Source: Eucommia ulmoides (taxonomy: Eukaryota; Streptophyta; Magnoliopsida; Garryales; Eucommiaceae). From it: 64,000 bases of DNA. A program made the translations under genes and the position numbers. The stretch is taken from the NCBI GenBank assembly GCA_016647705.1, contig CM028328.1:44630647-44694646 (forward strand). Direction: 5' to 3'. A model generated the notes under the pieces. It did no database searches and was not told where the DNA came from. It saw only the letters and a list, made by a program, of their open reading frames with translations. Shown in pieces: positions 10,839 to 22,356 of the stretch (its first letter is position 1; the number at the start of each line of letters is the position of its first letter).

Positions 10839-12963
10839 TGTTGGCCTAGTGAAATACCCAAGAAATTGGATAAATTAGGTAATTAAAAAATATCAGAGAA
10901 ACAAATTCTTTAATAACTAAAATAATTAATTTTAATCCTAAATTAATTATTATGTTTATATCATAGTGGAATTATAAAATCAACTAGATGCACACCAAAC
11001 AACAAAATAAATAAAGTAAAGATTGCAGCACACAAAAAATTTATATTGGTTCACCAAGCTACTCATGGCTAATCCAGTCCTCCGAGTCCCACAAAGAGTC
11101 GCACCCACTAAACTCAATATTCCTTTAAAGATAGCAACCAAACCCTCACAAAGATTCTTTTACAGGCTCAGAATCAACCATTACAAAAAAAAAAAAATCA
11201 CAGGTTAAGGAATAGCCTCTACTTTTTACAGGCTCAAGAATAACCTAATTCTTTTTAACACAAAGGCTAAAGAATCAAAACCTCATAAAACACTCCAAAT
11301 ATCATTTTACCCGGTAAGGATTGAACCGTTACAAAATCCACACAAAACAATTCAATTCAGGAAGAATTATTACCTCAATCTCTTTACAGGAAGAGACTGA
11401 AACCAACTACCCTCTGATTAAATACACCCAACAGTATTTAATCCGTCACTCAACATACCAATTAAAAAATTGACAAGTGATTTTTCTCACTCGGAGCTTC
11501 TACCACCGCAGATAAATTAAAACTCAATTAATATTTCAAAACTAGTGATAGAAAAGTGAGAAACTCAAAATCTAATTTAAAAAAAAAAAATGGGTAGCAC
11601 GTAATTAGATTAATTCAAAAAATTGTTTTAAAAAATCAGAAAACAATTTCTAAAGATCTAATTCCAAAAAATAATCAAGCAATACTATATGGGAAGTAAT
11701 TTGGAAAGATCTCACCCAAAATCCACCGAAAAAATAATTAGAGTGGTGTTATTTCAGATTCGGTAACAGCAATGATTCACAGCAAATGATTATCAAAAAT
11801 TTATCTTAGAAAATCTCTCACAAAAACTCAGTATGATTTCTATTAGAAAAGCTTAATATGATCTCTTGATCTCTTAAGCTCTCTTCATGATATCAAAAAC
11901 CCAGGTCTCTATAAATGAGACTAAAAACAACTCTCTAATGGCTAATTCCCATTTATAATGACACCTAATTGCTCTTTTAGACCCCTTATATCATTAAGAC
12001 TTTATTCTGGTTTAAGTCACTTAATTATAGCTTTTAAATTTCTCAATTAAGTCCCCTAAATATTTCTCAATCACAATTAAATAGAATAGAACCAATTATA
12101 TGTACCAAATTAAGAAATATTCAAACTTAATTAACCAAATCAATAGGGATAACATAATATATGTAGCATATCTTAAATAAGATTAAATCCCTAAAATCTC
12201 TCTTGAATCCTAACCAAAAAATGGCTAGTAACGACTACTTTCATATTCAAATCCGAAATTCCATAATATCCTGAAACAGACACACTAGTCGACTGACCAA
12301 GATCAACATTAGATAGCTCGATTCAGGATATAGCTAAGCCAAAGATTCTGTGCCCACCAGTCGACTTATTTGTCGACTTAGAGATTCAGAGAGTTCTATT
12401 TCTCTTCACAGGTCGACCGCTCTATCGACTTATAGATACAGAGAGTTCATTCTTAAGTACAGGTCGACCTACCTGTCGATCGAGAGATACAAAGAGTTTT
12501 TTTTATTTGTCCGGTCGACTTACTTGTCGACTTATGGATGCTGGATCACTATTTCTAAACTTGTTTTTAATTCATTCTTATTAACGTTTTCGCCTTATTA
12601 ACCAATTTCGTTTCTTGGTTAGCTCCACTAAATACTTCAATTCAATTTAATTATTTCTTTTTCAATTACACATAGGAGCAAATAATTTATCTAATTGGAA
12701 TCCTATTAAAACACACATATTTATAAAATTTATTTAAAAATCTTTTTGTGCCATGTGTCATCCTAATTGGGATATTAAGAGTTGAAATTTTAACTTGAGT
12801 TATTTTCCCCAGGTTCTTCAAATTCTTCAACCTCTTAATCCTTCATTATCTTTATCATCATATCTTCATCATTTGGAACTAATAAACTGAAACGCTTAAT
12901 CAAACCGTTAGTTCCACAAAAAACATCAACTTTTAATTGTCCATCAAAATCTTAGGATCGACA
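10839..12963 (-). repeat. 3' LTR of the SIRE-like element
   Basis: The LTR is 2125 bp. On the - strand it starts TGTCGATCCTAAGATTTTG and ends TTTCACTAGGCCAACA. It is homologous to 17844-19841 and to the solo LTR 52578-54722. A TATAAAT on the - strand at 11951-11957 is a TATA candidate, altered in the other two copies. It contains a GTCGAC-rich repeat (12346-12540). Confidence 0.85.
12346..12540. repeat. GTCGAC-rich minisatellite in LTR
   Basis: About four units of 50-55 bp. Each carries one or two GTCGAC (or one-base variants), then AGAGATTCAGAGAGTTC or a variant. The same block is at 19240-19430 in the 5' LTR and 54110-54300 in the solo LTR, with more mutations there. Confidence 0.75.
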
Positions 12964-13293
12964 ATCTCCATCTTTTTTATGATGACAATTAACTTTGATA
13001 TTTTCTTGAAAACAATAATATAATTACACTCCCCCTGAATTTGAGGATGGGTTTTATAACTCATTTAAAGCATAGTAATGAAGATATTAAAAAATAATCA
13101 AACAAAACACAAATATAAAAATAAACTCCCCCATAAGATATTCAATAAAACATCAACTAATTCTCCTCCTTTGTCATCTCAAAAAAAACAAAAATTAGGG
13201 AGGGAGGAACACACGATAATTCTACTCTAGGCAAACATCATTATGCCTAGCCATAACCAAACCATGAATGATTTTCACAAACTGATCTTCCGC
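12964..13293 (-). other. 3' non-coding region and polypurine tract of the SIRE-like element
   Basis: On the - strand the RNase H end is followed by about 300 bases without coding content, then a purine tract (AAAAAAGATGGAGAT) directly before the LTR. A purine run ending in GGAGAT just ahead of a TGT-starting LTR is the usual copia polypurine tract. Confidence 0.6.
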
Positions 13294-13704
13294 TTATGGT
13301 TTGGAAAAAACATCAACAGGCTGGTCGGAGGTATCAATATACTCAATAACAATGTCCCTTTTTTGAATGTGATCACAAATAAAGTGATGTCTAATCTCTA
13401 TGTGCTTAGTTCGTGAGTGCTGTGTAGGATTCTTACTTAGACAAATAACACTTTTATTATCATAAAAAATCAGGATCTCCTCCATACAAATTCCAAAGTC
13501 ATTTAACTATTCCTTAATATATAAAATTTGAGTACGACAGTTACTAGCTTCCATATATTCAGCCTTAGTAGTGGATAAGGCTACTGAATTCTGTTTCTTG
13601 CTTGACCAAGAAACCAAAGCATGTCCTAACAAATGACATGAACCACTTGTGTTTTTTCGCTCAATTTTGCAACCGGCAAAATTAGCGTCGGAGTAACTTA
13701 CCAA
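13294..13704 (-). pseudogene. SIRE-like pol: RNase H
   Basis: Two frames separated by a stop near 13490-13506. The right part has the first catalytic aspartate in SYSDANFAGC, then ERKNTSGSCHLLG, SWSSKKQNSVALSTTKAEYM (catalytic glutamate) and a degenerate helix. The left part has FYDNKSVICLSKNPTQHSRT, KHIEIRHHFICDHIQ and the terminal DQPVDVFSKP, all standard copia RNase H C-terminal motifs. This degrades the RNA strand during reverse transcription. The copy is interrupted and so inactive. Confidence 0.85.
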
Positions 13705-13809
13705 TTTAAAATCACTCCCCCTAGGATACTATAATCCTAAGCCAGTCATCCCCTTTAAGTATTGAAAAAATCGCTTAACTGCAGTGAAGTCCGATTCTTT
13801 AGGACATGA

Positions 13810-14740
13810 CTAAAATCTAACACAGAGACAAACACTATACATAATGTCAGGTCTACATGCAGTTAAATACAATAGACTACCAATCATACCTCGATACATT
13901 TTTTCATTAACACTTTTACCCGTATCGTCTTTTTCAATCTTTGTAGACGTTGTCATGGGAGTTTTGTACTCTTTAGCGCCTTCCAAGCCATATTTCTTTA
14001 ACAACTCCATAGTGTATTTAGTTTGGTTTATAAATATTCCTTCTTTGGTTTGCTTTATTTGCAGTCCAAGAAAGAAATTCAACTCTCCTATCATGCTCAT
14101 TTCAAATTCAACCTACATTATCTTAACAAACTCTTGGCAAAGATCCTCATTAGTAGGTCCAAAAATAATATCATCAACACACACTTATACTAATAGGATA
14201 TCAGAATTATTTTGTTTCACAAATAGTGTTATATCACAAATACCCATTCGAAAACCATTTTTGATCAAATATCGGTTGAGTCTATCATACCAAGCTCTAG
14301 GAGCTTGTTTGAGCCCATACAAAGCCTTGCGAAGTTTAAATACGTGATCGGGAAATTTATCACTTTCAAATCTCGGGGATTGTTCAACATAAACTTCTTC
14401 TGCTAGAAAGTCATTTAGAAATGCACTCTTTACATCCATTTGATATAACTTAAAATTACGTGAACATGCAAAAGTGAGTAGCATTATAATTGCTTCTAGT
14501 CTAACGTCAAGAGCATATGTTTCATCATAATCAATTCCTTCTTATGGATTATAGCTCTATGCTACTAATAATGTTTTGTTTCTAATTACTATGCCAAATT
14601 CATCCTTTTTATTTCTAAAAACCTATTTAGTACCAATTAGTGGATAAAAATCAGGTCTCGGAACAAGACACCATATTTTGTTCCGCTCAAATTGAACTAA
14701 CTCATCTTGCATTGCGGAAATCCAAGATTCATCAGTTAAT
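13810..14740 (-). pseudogene. SIRE-like pol: reverse transcriptase
   Basis: Right to left: an entry block (ELVQFERNKIWCLVPRP, about 14700), then YQMDVKSAFLNDFLAEEVYV (14395-14455, first catalytic aspartate), FKLRKALYGLKQAPRAWYDR and the catalytic VDD in VCVDDIIFG (about 14165-14190, behind a stop). It continues with GELNFFLGLQIKQTKEGIFI and MIGSLLYLTACRPDIMYSVC. At least three stops and frame changes split it. The order and spacing are those of a Ty1/copia RT. Confidence 0.88.
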
Positions 14741-15019
14741 GCCTCATCTATATTTTTAGGCTCAATTTGAATAAGAAAGAAAGATTAATTATATCCCCAA
14801 GATAAAAATGAGTACTTACACCTCTTTCAAAATTATCGATGATTTTTTTTATCGAATGTCCCGGTAGTGTCTTTTTAGCTCTTGGTAAAGTCGAATCCTT
14901 TTCCTAGGTTCCTCCTCTTGTTGGGACTCCTTAGGTACATTATCACCTTGGTTTTCATTATTTGAAATACCTGTATCATCATCATCCAAAACCTTTCTCG
15001 ACAAGAATGGATAAGTTTC
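14741..15019 (-). pseudogene. Linker between integrase and RT of the SIRE-like element
   Basis: Low-complexity acidic stretch on the - strand, corresponding to the poorly conserved linker between the integrase C-terminus and RT. Several stops; no motif of its own. Confidence 0.45.
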
Positions 15020-15620
15020 CTAAAAAACAACATGCATTGTTTCTTCTACTACTAATGTACGTTTATTATAAACTCTATAAGCTTTCCTGTTAGTAGCATA
15101 TACAAGGAAAATCCTATAATCTGATTTAGCATCAAATTTACTAAGATTATCCTTGTCATTCAAAATAAAACACTTACATCTAAATAGTTTAAAATAGGAA
15201 ATATTATGAGTCTTATCATTCCAGATTTCATAAGGGGTTTTGTTAAACCCTCTATGAATTGATACCCGATTCACTACATGGAAAGTTTTACTTACTACTT
15301 CGACCCAGAAGTAGGTTGGTAAGCGATTTTCATTAAGCATTATTCTGGCCATCTCTTGAAGCGTCTGTTCTTTCTTTCCACTACGCCATTTTGTTGCAGT
15401 GATCTTGGTGCAAAAAAGTTATGAGCATAACCATGCTCATCACAGTAACTTACCACATCATCATTCTTAAACTCTTTTCCTCTGTCACTTCGAATGTTAA
15501 TAATGGAACATTGCTTCTTATTTTGAACCCGTTTACAAAATTTAGCAAGAATATAAGCAACCTCACTCTTCTTAGCAAGAAACAATACTCAGGTAAGTCT
15601 GGAATAATTATCAACTATAA
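15020..15620 (-). pseudogene. SIRE-like pol: integrase core
   Basis: Two overlapping frames: 15340-15585 and 15020-15352. The first shows the second catalytic aspartate in IRSDRGKEFKND and the glutamate region in HNFFAPRSLQQNGVVERKNR. The second continues with MARIMLNENRLPTYFWVEVV, NRVSIHRGFNKTPYEIW and the FKLFRCKCFILNDKDNLSKF block typical of copia integrase C-termini. The first catalytic aspartate lies in LLHLDLCGP at the end of the neighbouring segment. Frameshifts at about 15345 and 15600 break it. Confidence 0.85.
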
Positions 15621-16262
15621 CAAAAGCATAAAACTTACCACCAAAACTAGCAACAAGTTAGGCCCACATAAATCAAGATGCAATAATTCAAGATATCTAG
15701 ACGTGGACGTATGCATCTTTTTCTTAAATGATGATCTAACCTGCTTGCCTAATTGACATGCATCGTATACTTTATCTTTCACAAATTTCAAATTAGGTAG
15801 GCCACGTACGAGACTCTTTTTAGATAAGTTAGAGATTAACTCCATACTAGCATGCCCAAGTCTTCTATACCATAACCAACTATTTTCAGATAAAGCATTC
15901 AAACAAGATAAATTTTGAGAATTAAAATCATCAAATGAGCAAGTGTAAACATTCTTAAAATGTGATGCAACTAACAAGATACTACTATCATGACTATTCT
16001 TAATAATGCACCTATCATGATCAAATATAACATTATAGCCCTTGTCACATAGTTGACTAACACTAAAAAAATTATGTTTAAGTCCATCAACAAGTAACAC
16101 ATCTTTAATAATAGTAGTACCATTACCGATATTACCTATACCGATAATTTTACCCTTTGCGTTGTCTCCAAAAGTCACATGACCTCTATCTTTAGGTGTC
16201 AAAGATGTAAATTTTTGTTTGTCTCCTGTCATGTGTCGAGAACAACCACTATCCAGGAACCA
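15615..16262 (-). pseudogene. SIRE-like pol: protease end and gag-pre-integrase
   Basis: At the right end, WFLDSGCSRHMTGD (16220-16262) carries the DSG protease active site, preceded in frame by a stop (16263-16265). FGDNAKGKIIGIGNIGNGTT follows. The gag-pre-integrase zinc-binding domain is seen in WYRRLGHASMELISNLSKKS and YDACQLGKQVRSSFKKK (HHCC-like; the second Cys pair is reduced to one Cys, DACQLGK where CEACQLGK is usual). The segment ends in ELLHLDLCGP, the first integrase aspartate, then frameshifts. Confidence 0.85.
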
Positions 16263-16320
16263 TTAGTTCTTACTTATTGAAGCTTTTAGAATAACCTACA
16301 AAGAGCACCTCAAATAGTTC

Positions 16321-16829
16321 CTAAGTGGTACCCAACCTAAGTGGGTCCAATCTTGTTAGTCGGGACAATTTTAGTTCCTTTTGGAACCCAAACTTGTCTA
16401 TAGTATGATATTTTAGCAAAACATTTACGAATAGTATGCCCCACAACATTACAATTAAAATATCTAACAAGATCCTTGGTTTTAGAAAAGAATTTGTGAA
16501 AACGTTTTTGTTTAAAAAAAATTGAAATCCAATACCAACTTTATCAAAAACTCCACGGGAACTTCGCAAAAACATTTTCAAGTTATTTTCACCACCGGTG
16601 AATTTGAGAACAATTGATTGCAAATCCATCAATTTGGATTTCAATTCATTATTTTCAGATTTGTAGTCCATCACTTGTTTGTTTAATGTATTAATTGTAC
16701 TTTGAAGTGCATTTATTTTAGAACACTGGTTTTTATAATCATGAGAAAGTTCTTGATAAACATAAAATAATTCATCAAAATCTAAAGGACAAGAACTTTA
16801 ACATTTAGTTACCTCACCACCAGTGGTCA
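16321..16829 (-). pseudogene. SIRE-like gag C-terminal part with second zinc knuckle
   Basis: The right part has a helical Lys/Glu/Leu stretch (MDYKSENNELKSKLMDLQSI). The left part, in a shifted frame, has a degenerate zinc knuckle (FNCNVVGHTIRKC, about 16425-16465; the first Cys is Tyr-Phe here) followed by VWVPKGTK. Such WVPK motifs between gag and protease are a recurring feature of SIRE/Maximus elements (recalled, not searched). Confidence 0.65.
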
Positions 16830-17829
16830 TTAATGCAAACATGGATATATCTTCACTATCTGATCTTTCGAGCTACTTGAATCAGTATCATCCCAAGTAG
16901 CCTTCATTGATTTCTTCTTACTCTTCTTTTCTTTCTTCTTTTCTTTCTTCTTATTTTTCTTTTCTTTATCCTTCTTCGGTTCGGGACAATCATTTTGAAA
17001 GTAACTGATCTTGTGACAGTTGTAACATTCCACTTCAGTCATGTTGGGGTTTCTTCTCCCGCGGAATGTATGCCGAGTCATTCTTCTAAAATTCTTTATA
17101 AGAAGCGCTACATCTTTCTCTTGCTCACAGTCAAGACTTTCATCATCACTGTCATCATCTTCTTTAATTTTCTAAGTTTTTAGCGCCAAGGATTTCCTCT
17201 TGTAATTTTCGGTATCATCCTCATATCCTTTAATCGTCGATTCATGAGTCATCAAGTTGCCTATGAGATCGTTAATTTCGTATTTGCCAAGATCCTTAAC
17301 TTCCATAATTGCCGTCACCTTTGACTCCCATATTTTTGTTAAGGATCTTAGGACCTTTTGTACTCTATCCTCCATGGAGTATGGCTTTCCGAGTTGACTC
17401 AAGTTATTGCAAATGTTGTTGAAGCGAGTATACATTTCATGAATCGATTCATTTTCTTCCATTCTAAACAACTCAAATTTTCTCATAAGAGCATTTATTT
17501 TCGACTGCTTCACTTAACTTGTCCCTTCGTGGGTAACTTGTAGCTTATCCCACATCTCATTTTCAGATTTACAACCTGAAACTCTAAAAAAATTCATTAG
17601 CATCTAAAGAGCAAAATAGAATGTTAATAGTCTGAGAGTTTATAGAGAGTTTTTGCTAATCAGAAGTAGTTAGATGTTCCGTCTTCTTCTCAATTTCGTT
17701 TTTCATTGGAATAAACTGACCTTCCTCGATTGTTAGCCACACATCGTAATTTGTAGTCTGAAGAAAGGCTATCATTCTGTCTTTCTAAAACAAATAACTT
17801 TCACCTACAAACAAAGGTAGTCGGTACAT
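16830..17829 (-). pseudogene. SIRE-like gag
   Basis: From the right: MYRLPLFVGESYLF then KDRMIAFLQTTNYDVW (17740-17829), the N-terminal gag block with a stop in place of the usual Trp. Next is KINALMRKFELFRMEENESI (about 17505), FNNICNNLSQLGK, VQKVLRSLTKIWESKVTAIM and KYEINDLIGNLMTHE: the UBN2-type copia gag domain. A CCHC zinc knuckle follows (CYNCHKISYFQNDC, about 16990-17035; H is displaced to Y-F) with a long Lys/Glu tail. Gag forms the particle and binds RNA. Stops at several places. The N-terminus almost touches the 5' LTR, so the leader and PBS are missing. Confidence 0.82.
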
Positions 17830-17843
17830 AGACTGCCCTTTAG

Positions 17844-19841
17844 CTAGGTGCACACCAAACAACAAAAATAAATAAAGTAAAGATTGCAGCACACCAAAAA
17901 TTTATACTGGTTCACCAAGTTAATCTTGGCTAATACAATCCTCCGAGCCCCACGGAGAGTCACACCCACTAAACTCAAGATTTTTTTAAAGGTAGGAACC
18001 AAACTCTCACAAAGATTCTTTTACAGGCTTAGAATCAACCTTTACAAAATTTCTTTTTCACAGGCTAAGGAATAACCTCTACTTTTACAAGCTCAAGAAT
18101 AACCTAATTCTTTTTAACACAAAGGTTAAAGAACCAAAACCTCACAAAACACTCCAAATATCCTTTTACCCAGTAAGGATTGAACCGTTATAAAATTCAC
18201 ACATAACAATTCAATTCAGGAAAAATTACTACCTCAATCTCTTTACAGGAAGAGACTGAAATCAACTACCCTCTGATTAAATACACCCAACAGTATTTAA
18301 TCACCCACTCAACTTACCTATTAAAAAATTGACAAGTGATTTTTCTCACACGGAGCTTCTACCACTCTAGATAAATTAAAACTCAATTAATATCTCAAAA
18401 CTAGTGATAGAAAAGTGAGAAGCTCAAAATATGATTTTAAACAAAAATGAGTAGCACGTAATTGAGCATGTAATCAGATTAATTCAAGAAATTGTTTTAA
18501 AAAATATTTTTCAATAAAAAATCAAAAAATAAATTCTAAAGATCTAATTCTAAAAAATAATCAAGCAATACTATATGGAAAGTAATTTGGAAAGATCTCA
18601 CCTAAAATCCATCGAAAAAATAATTAGAGCGATGTTACTTCATATTCGGTAGTAGTAATGATTCACAACAAATGATTCTCAAGAATGTCTCTTAAAAAAG
18701 CTTTCACAAAAACTCAGTATGATTTCTCTTAGAAAAGCTCAATATGATCTCTTGATCTCTTAATTTCTCTTCATGATATGAAAAACACAGGTCTTTATAA
18801 ATGAGATTAAAAACAACTCTCTAATAGCTAGTTCTCATTTATCATGACACCTAATTGCTCTTTTAGACCCCTTATATCATTAAGACATCATTCTGGTTCA
18901 ATTTACTTAATTATAGCTTTTAAATTTATCAATTAAGTCCCCCAAATATTTCTCAATCACAATTAAATATAATAGAACCAATTATATGTACCAAATTGAG
19001 AAATATTCAAACTTAATGAACCAAATCAATAGGGATAACATAATATATGTAGCATATCTTAAATAAAATTAAATCCCTAAAATCTCTCTTGAATCCTAAC
19101 CAAATAGCGGCTAGTAACAGCTACTTTCAAATTGAAATCTGGAATTCCATAATATTTTGAAACAAACACACCAGTCGACTGACCAAGATCAGTAGTCGAC
19201 AACTTGATTCAGGATGTAACCAAGCCAAAGATTTTGTGCCCACCGGTCGACCTATTTGTCGACTTAGAGATTCCAAGAGTTCCATTTCTCTTCACAGGTC
19301 GACCGCTCTGTCAACGTATAGATACAAAGAGTTCATTCTTAAGTGCAGGTCGACCTACTTGTCGACTGAGAGATACAGAGAGTTTTCCTTCTTTGTCTGG
19401 TCAACTTACCTGTCGACTTATCAATGCTGGATCACTTTTTCTAAACTCGCTTTTAATTCATTCTTATTGACGTTTTCGCCGCCTTAACCAATTTCTTTTC
19501 TTGGTTAGCTTCACTAAATACTTAAATTCAATTTTAATTATTTCTTTTTCAATTACACATAGGAGCAAATAATTTATATAATTGGAATCCTATTAAAAAC
19601 ACACATATTTATAAAAATCATTTTGTGCTGTGTGTGATCCTAATTGGGATATTAAGAGTTAAAATTTTAACCTGAGTTGTTTTCCCTAGGTTCTTCAAAT
19701 TCTTCAACCTCTTAATCCTTCATTATCTTTATCATCATATTTTCATCATTTGGAACTAATAAACTGAAACACTTAATCAAACTGTTAGTTCCACCAAAAA
19801 ACATCAATCTTTAATTGTCCATCAAAATCTTAGGCTCAACA
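17844..19841 (-). repeat. 5' LTR of the SIRE-like element, missing its 3' end
   Basis: Homologous to 10839-12963, but about 150 bp at its 3' end (the part equal to 10839-10985) are absent. No copia PBS is found between it and gag. The start (- strand TGTTGAGCCTAAG) and the outside target duplication are intact. The GTCGAC-rich repeat is at 19240-19430. Confidence 0.82.
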
Positions 19842-22356
19842 CCTTTTAATAAACTAAGTACTATCTTATATGCCTATGTACTAGATCTAGAAATTACTAA
19901 ATGCAAGCTTATTTTATCTAAGGTCGACTCAGGTCTTTATACTCTAACTATCAAAAATTAATTTGCTTGTCGCAATTAGAATGCTTGGTTTTTTATTATG
20001 AGACAAGTGTGGTACACTTTAGAGTTACCTTAAGGATGGATGTTTTGACAATAGAAGAAGACCATCCAAAGGCAAATATTTTCCAAAATTTTGAAGAAAA
20101 AATCCATGAAAGTGTCGCTGAAGAATAGGAGTAGTAGGACGTGATAGCACTGATCCCTCAACATTCGGTCCTTAGGAGTTGGAAGTATAAAGATCGACTC
20201 GGCCACTAAGTGATCCTGTCGAATATGCTCTCCGCTCCTCGCTTCTACTAGTATAGTATCCAGGAGTGCCTCCATCTCTACCCATGATGTCTCCCTCAAA
20301 GGAACGGCTCGCCCTCAAAACCTAACTCCGGTGATCATCACCAAGTTGAGGGGCGTCGATGCCAACTCTCTGCGGACTAGGCGAAGAGAATTTGTCATCG
20401 AAAACTAGGCTCAATCAAGGCATTAGGATACCCATGATCCATAAGAAAGGCCTGAAAGGTGAGAAAATCCCTAAAGTTGTATCACTGGAGAAATAGACGA
20501 TAATGGAGGTGCATTCTCCTCGAGTAGAGGGTGTAAAAAATAGGCCATAACCCCCTAAAACCCCCGTTACAACGAGGCTCAACATATAAAAATTTACCCA
20601 CAAAAATATAAGACATTATTCTTTTAGAAAGATGGGTAATTTAAGAAATATTTTAATAGTGAACTTAAGCGGAATGGAGGTAAATATAAGGATGATCTTG
20701 AAGATCTCCTATTAAGGTCTAATCCTCAAACTCTATCGGATAAAGCCATGCCGCATCAAAAGTAAGGGCTCTCTCTCGAAAAGGTCTAGGAGTAGGATTT
20801 CCAGACTTGACGTCGTCTCCTGGAAAATCATTAGGAATACCCCACTCGGGCATCTCATCCTCTTAAGAGATATAGTTGGGATTTGCTACCATTTCAGCTT
20901 GTGAGAAAAGGACCAGAATAATCTTGATCCACAGGAGCATCCAACGAACCAGCCATCATCCAGTCATCGAATCTAGGCATTCTGAAGAACTTCTCAGTAA
21001 TTGAAGTAGAAAGGGTAGGCACGTTATTAGAAATCTTGAGTGCCGACGTCTTGGGTTGACCTCGGGAGCACTTTGAAGCACTCCCTCTAATCGAGGTCTC
21101 AAGACCTTTGCCTTTCCTACAAGAGCAAAAAGGACGACGACCACCATCACCTGAAGAACCAACAACTGACATAATGTTGTCTAGAAAGAAAAGTCAAAGT
21201 TCAATTACTGGGGTTTATACTTATGGACAAAGTTGGCATTACTAGGATTTGCAAGTGACTTTTAGAACACATGTTAAACTCACCGCTACCATTATTCAAT
21301 AAAACAATCATGAACGGCCATAACCAGTCTCTAATAATCTAGCAATGTCTAGTCATTAGTTGGCAAGGGATTGAGTTTATCCCTTCAAGAGAAAATGGCT
21401 GCAATTATACTTTCTTTAGTTTAAGTACGTGTTGTTTACTACTTAAAGCTAAGGTATAGGTAAGAAAACCAAGTTCAAAACTCCCGCCCCTAAAATTGCG
21501 ATTTACCAAAATTTGCAAACCCATTTCGCTTAGGAGAAACTTTAAAATATTAATACACTATAAAGGACAAACAATGTTATACAAGAGATAAAACTTATTA
21601 AATTACATTAACAATTCAGTGAAATAAAAGATGATATCCAGGACTCTCAATGAATACATACATACAGTAACAAATCAAATTACGTTATCAATTCGGTGAA
21701 ATAAAAGATGATATCCAAGACTCTCAAAGAATACATACATACAATAATAAACACCTAGGCAAATGTCTTCGAGAATTCACGACAAATAGCAAGACAAACC
21801 AATTTAGCTTTATAATCTCGTAGCTAATCAGTTTCTTCCCCAGCCAACGGGCTGGGGCATAGTATACGCTGTCAATGATTATAAATAGTACAATAAGAAG
21901 CGTCAGATTAGATTCCCCAACAAAACTTGTACAGTCATTGCCCTAGTCTAGAACTGGGGCACATTCCATAGAAATAGTGTTCATTTCGTCTCACAATGCA
22001 AAATGAAATGCCCAGATCATAATAAACTTAAACTTAATTTACCAAACCATGTGCATTGAACTACATGCTAATCTGATTTTCAGTTATCTGAGATACGTAG
22101 GCAACCCATGTACGATTTCATTTGCCCTTTAAACTAAAAACCATTCATGTATATTGAACTAGTCGTCAACCAGCTTTCCTATAAAAATAGGGAAACCTTT
22201 AAAAGGTTCGGTTGACAACTAAGAATACCCAGTAATATTTTGACCAGATCCTTGGTAGATCACCAAGGTATGTAAGAAACTCAAGTGGGTTTGTTTGAAA
22301 TAAAAATAGGAGATGGGTATCATCTTTATGACGCTCTCTCAACCCTAGACCAACGT
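19842..22356. other. Unrecognised region, partly Tat-LTR-like
   Basis: The left half (to about 21180) has several short - strand frames that do not join into one ORF. The right half contains phrases typical of the Tat-like LTR sequences in this window (GAGATACGTAGGCAACCCATG near 22091; a CTTGGTAGATCACCAAG hairpin at 22251-22267). It continues across the inserted LTR at 22357-25428. Two 60-bp stretches at about 21596-21680 and 21671-21755 are near-duplicates (GATGATATCCA followed by GACTCTCAA). Confidence 0.4.
20894..21172 (-). CDS. Unrecognised ORF, possibly part of a degenerate gene
   Basis: A 92-codon - strand ORF with a Gly/Ser/Arg/Lys-rich N-terminus and a more ordered end (FRMPRFDDWMMAGSLDAPVD). 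Directly behind its stop another frame reads MPEWGIPNDFPGDDVKSGNP and RALTFDAAWLYPIEFED (about 20705-20850), which looks protein-like. Together they may be an old coding region of 150-200 residues with a frameshift, or a spliced exon. I do not recognise the family; a retroelement accessory ORF is the more likely origin given the surroundings. Confidence 0.25.
   Translation of the reverse strand: MSVVGSSGDGGRRPFCSCRKGKGLETSIRGSASKCSRGQPKTSALKISNNVPTLSTSITEKFFRMPRFDDWMMAGSLDAPVDQDYSGPFLTS

Larger units (their letters stand above)
10839..19841 (-). mobile_element. SIRE/Maximus-like Ty1/copia retrotransposon, 9.0 kb
   Basis: It is bounded by 5-bp duplications ccttc (10834-10838) and ccttt (19842-19846), differing at one base. 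Element ends are TGTTG...CAACA on the - strand. LTRs are 10839-12963 (3') and 17844-19841 (5'). Between them, right to left, lie gag with two zinc knuckles, protease, gag-pre-integrase, integrase, RT and RNase H: the copia order, with integrase before RT. Long LTRs, a gag with EINDLIGNL and a G-rich tract at the 3' LTR point to the SIRE/Maximus group (inference). Frameshifts and stops run throughout. Confidence 0.88.

Noticed and set aside
13844-14347. 167-codon + strand ORF
   Set aside because: Antisense shadow of the SIRE-like RT, whose conserved motifs are on the - strand.
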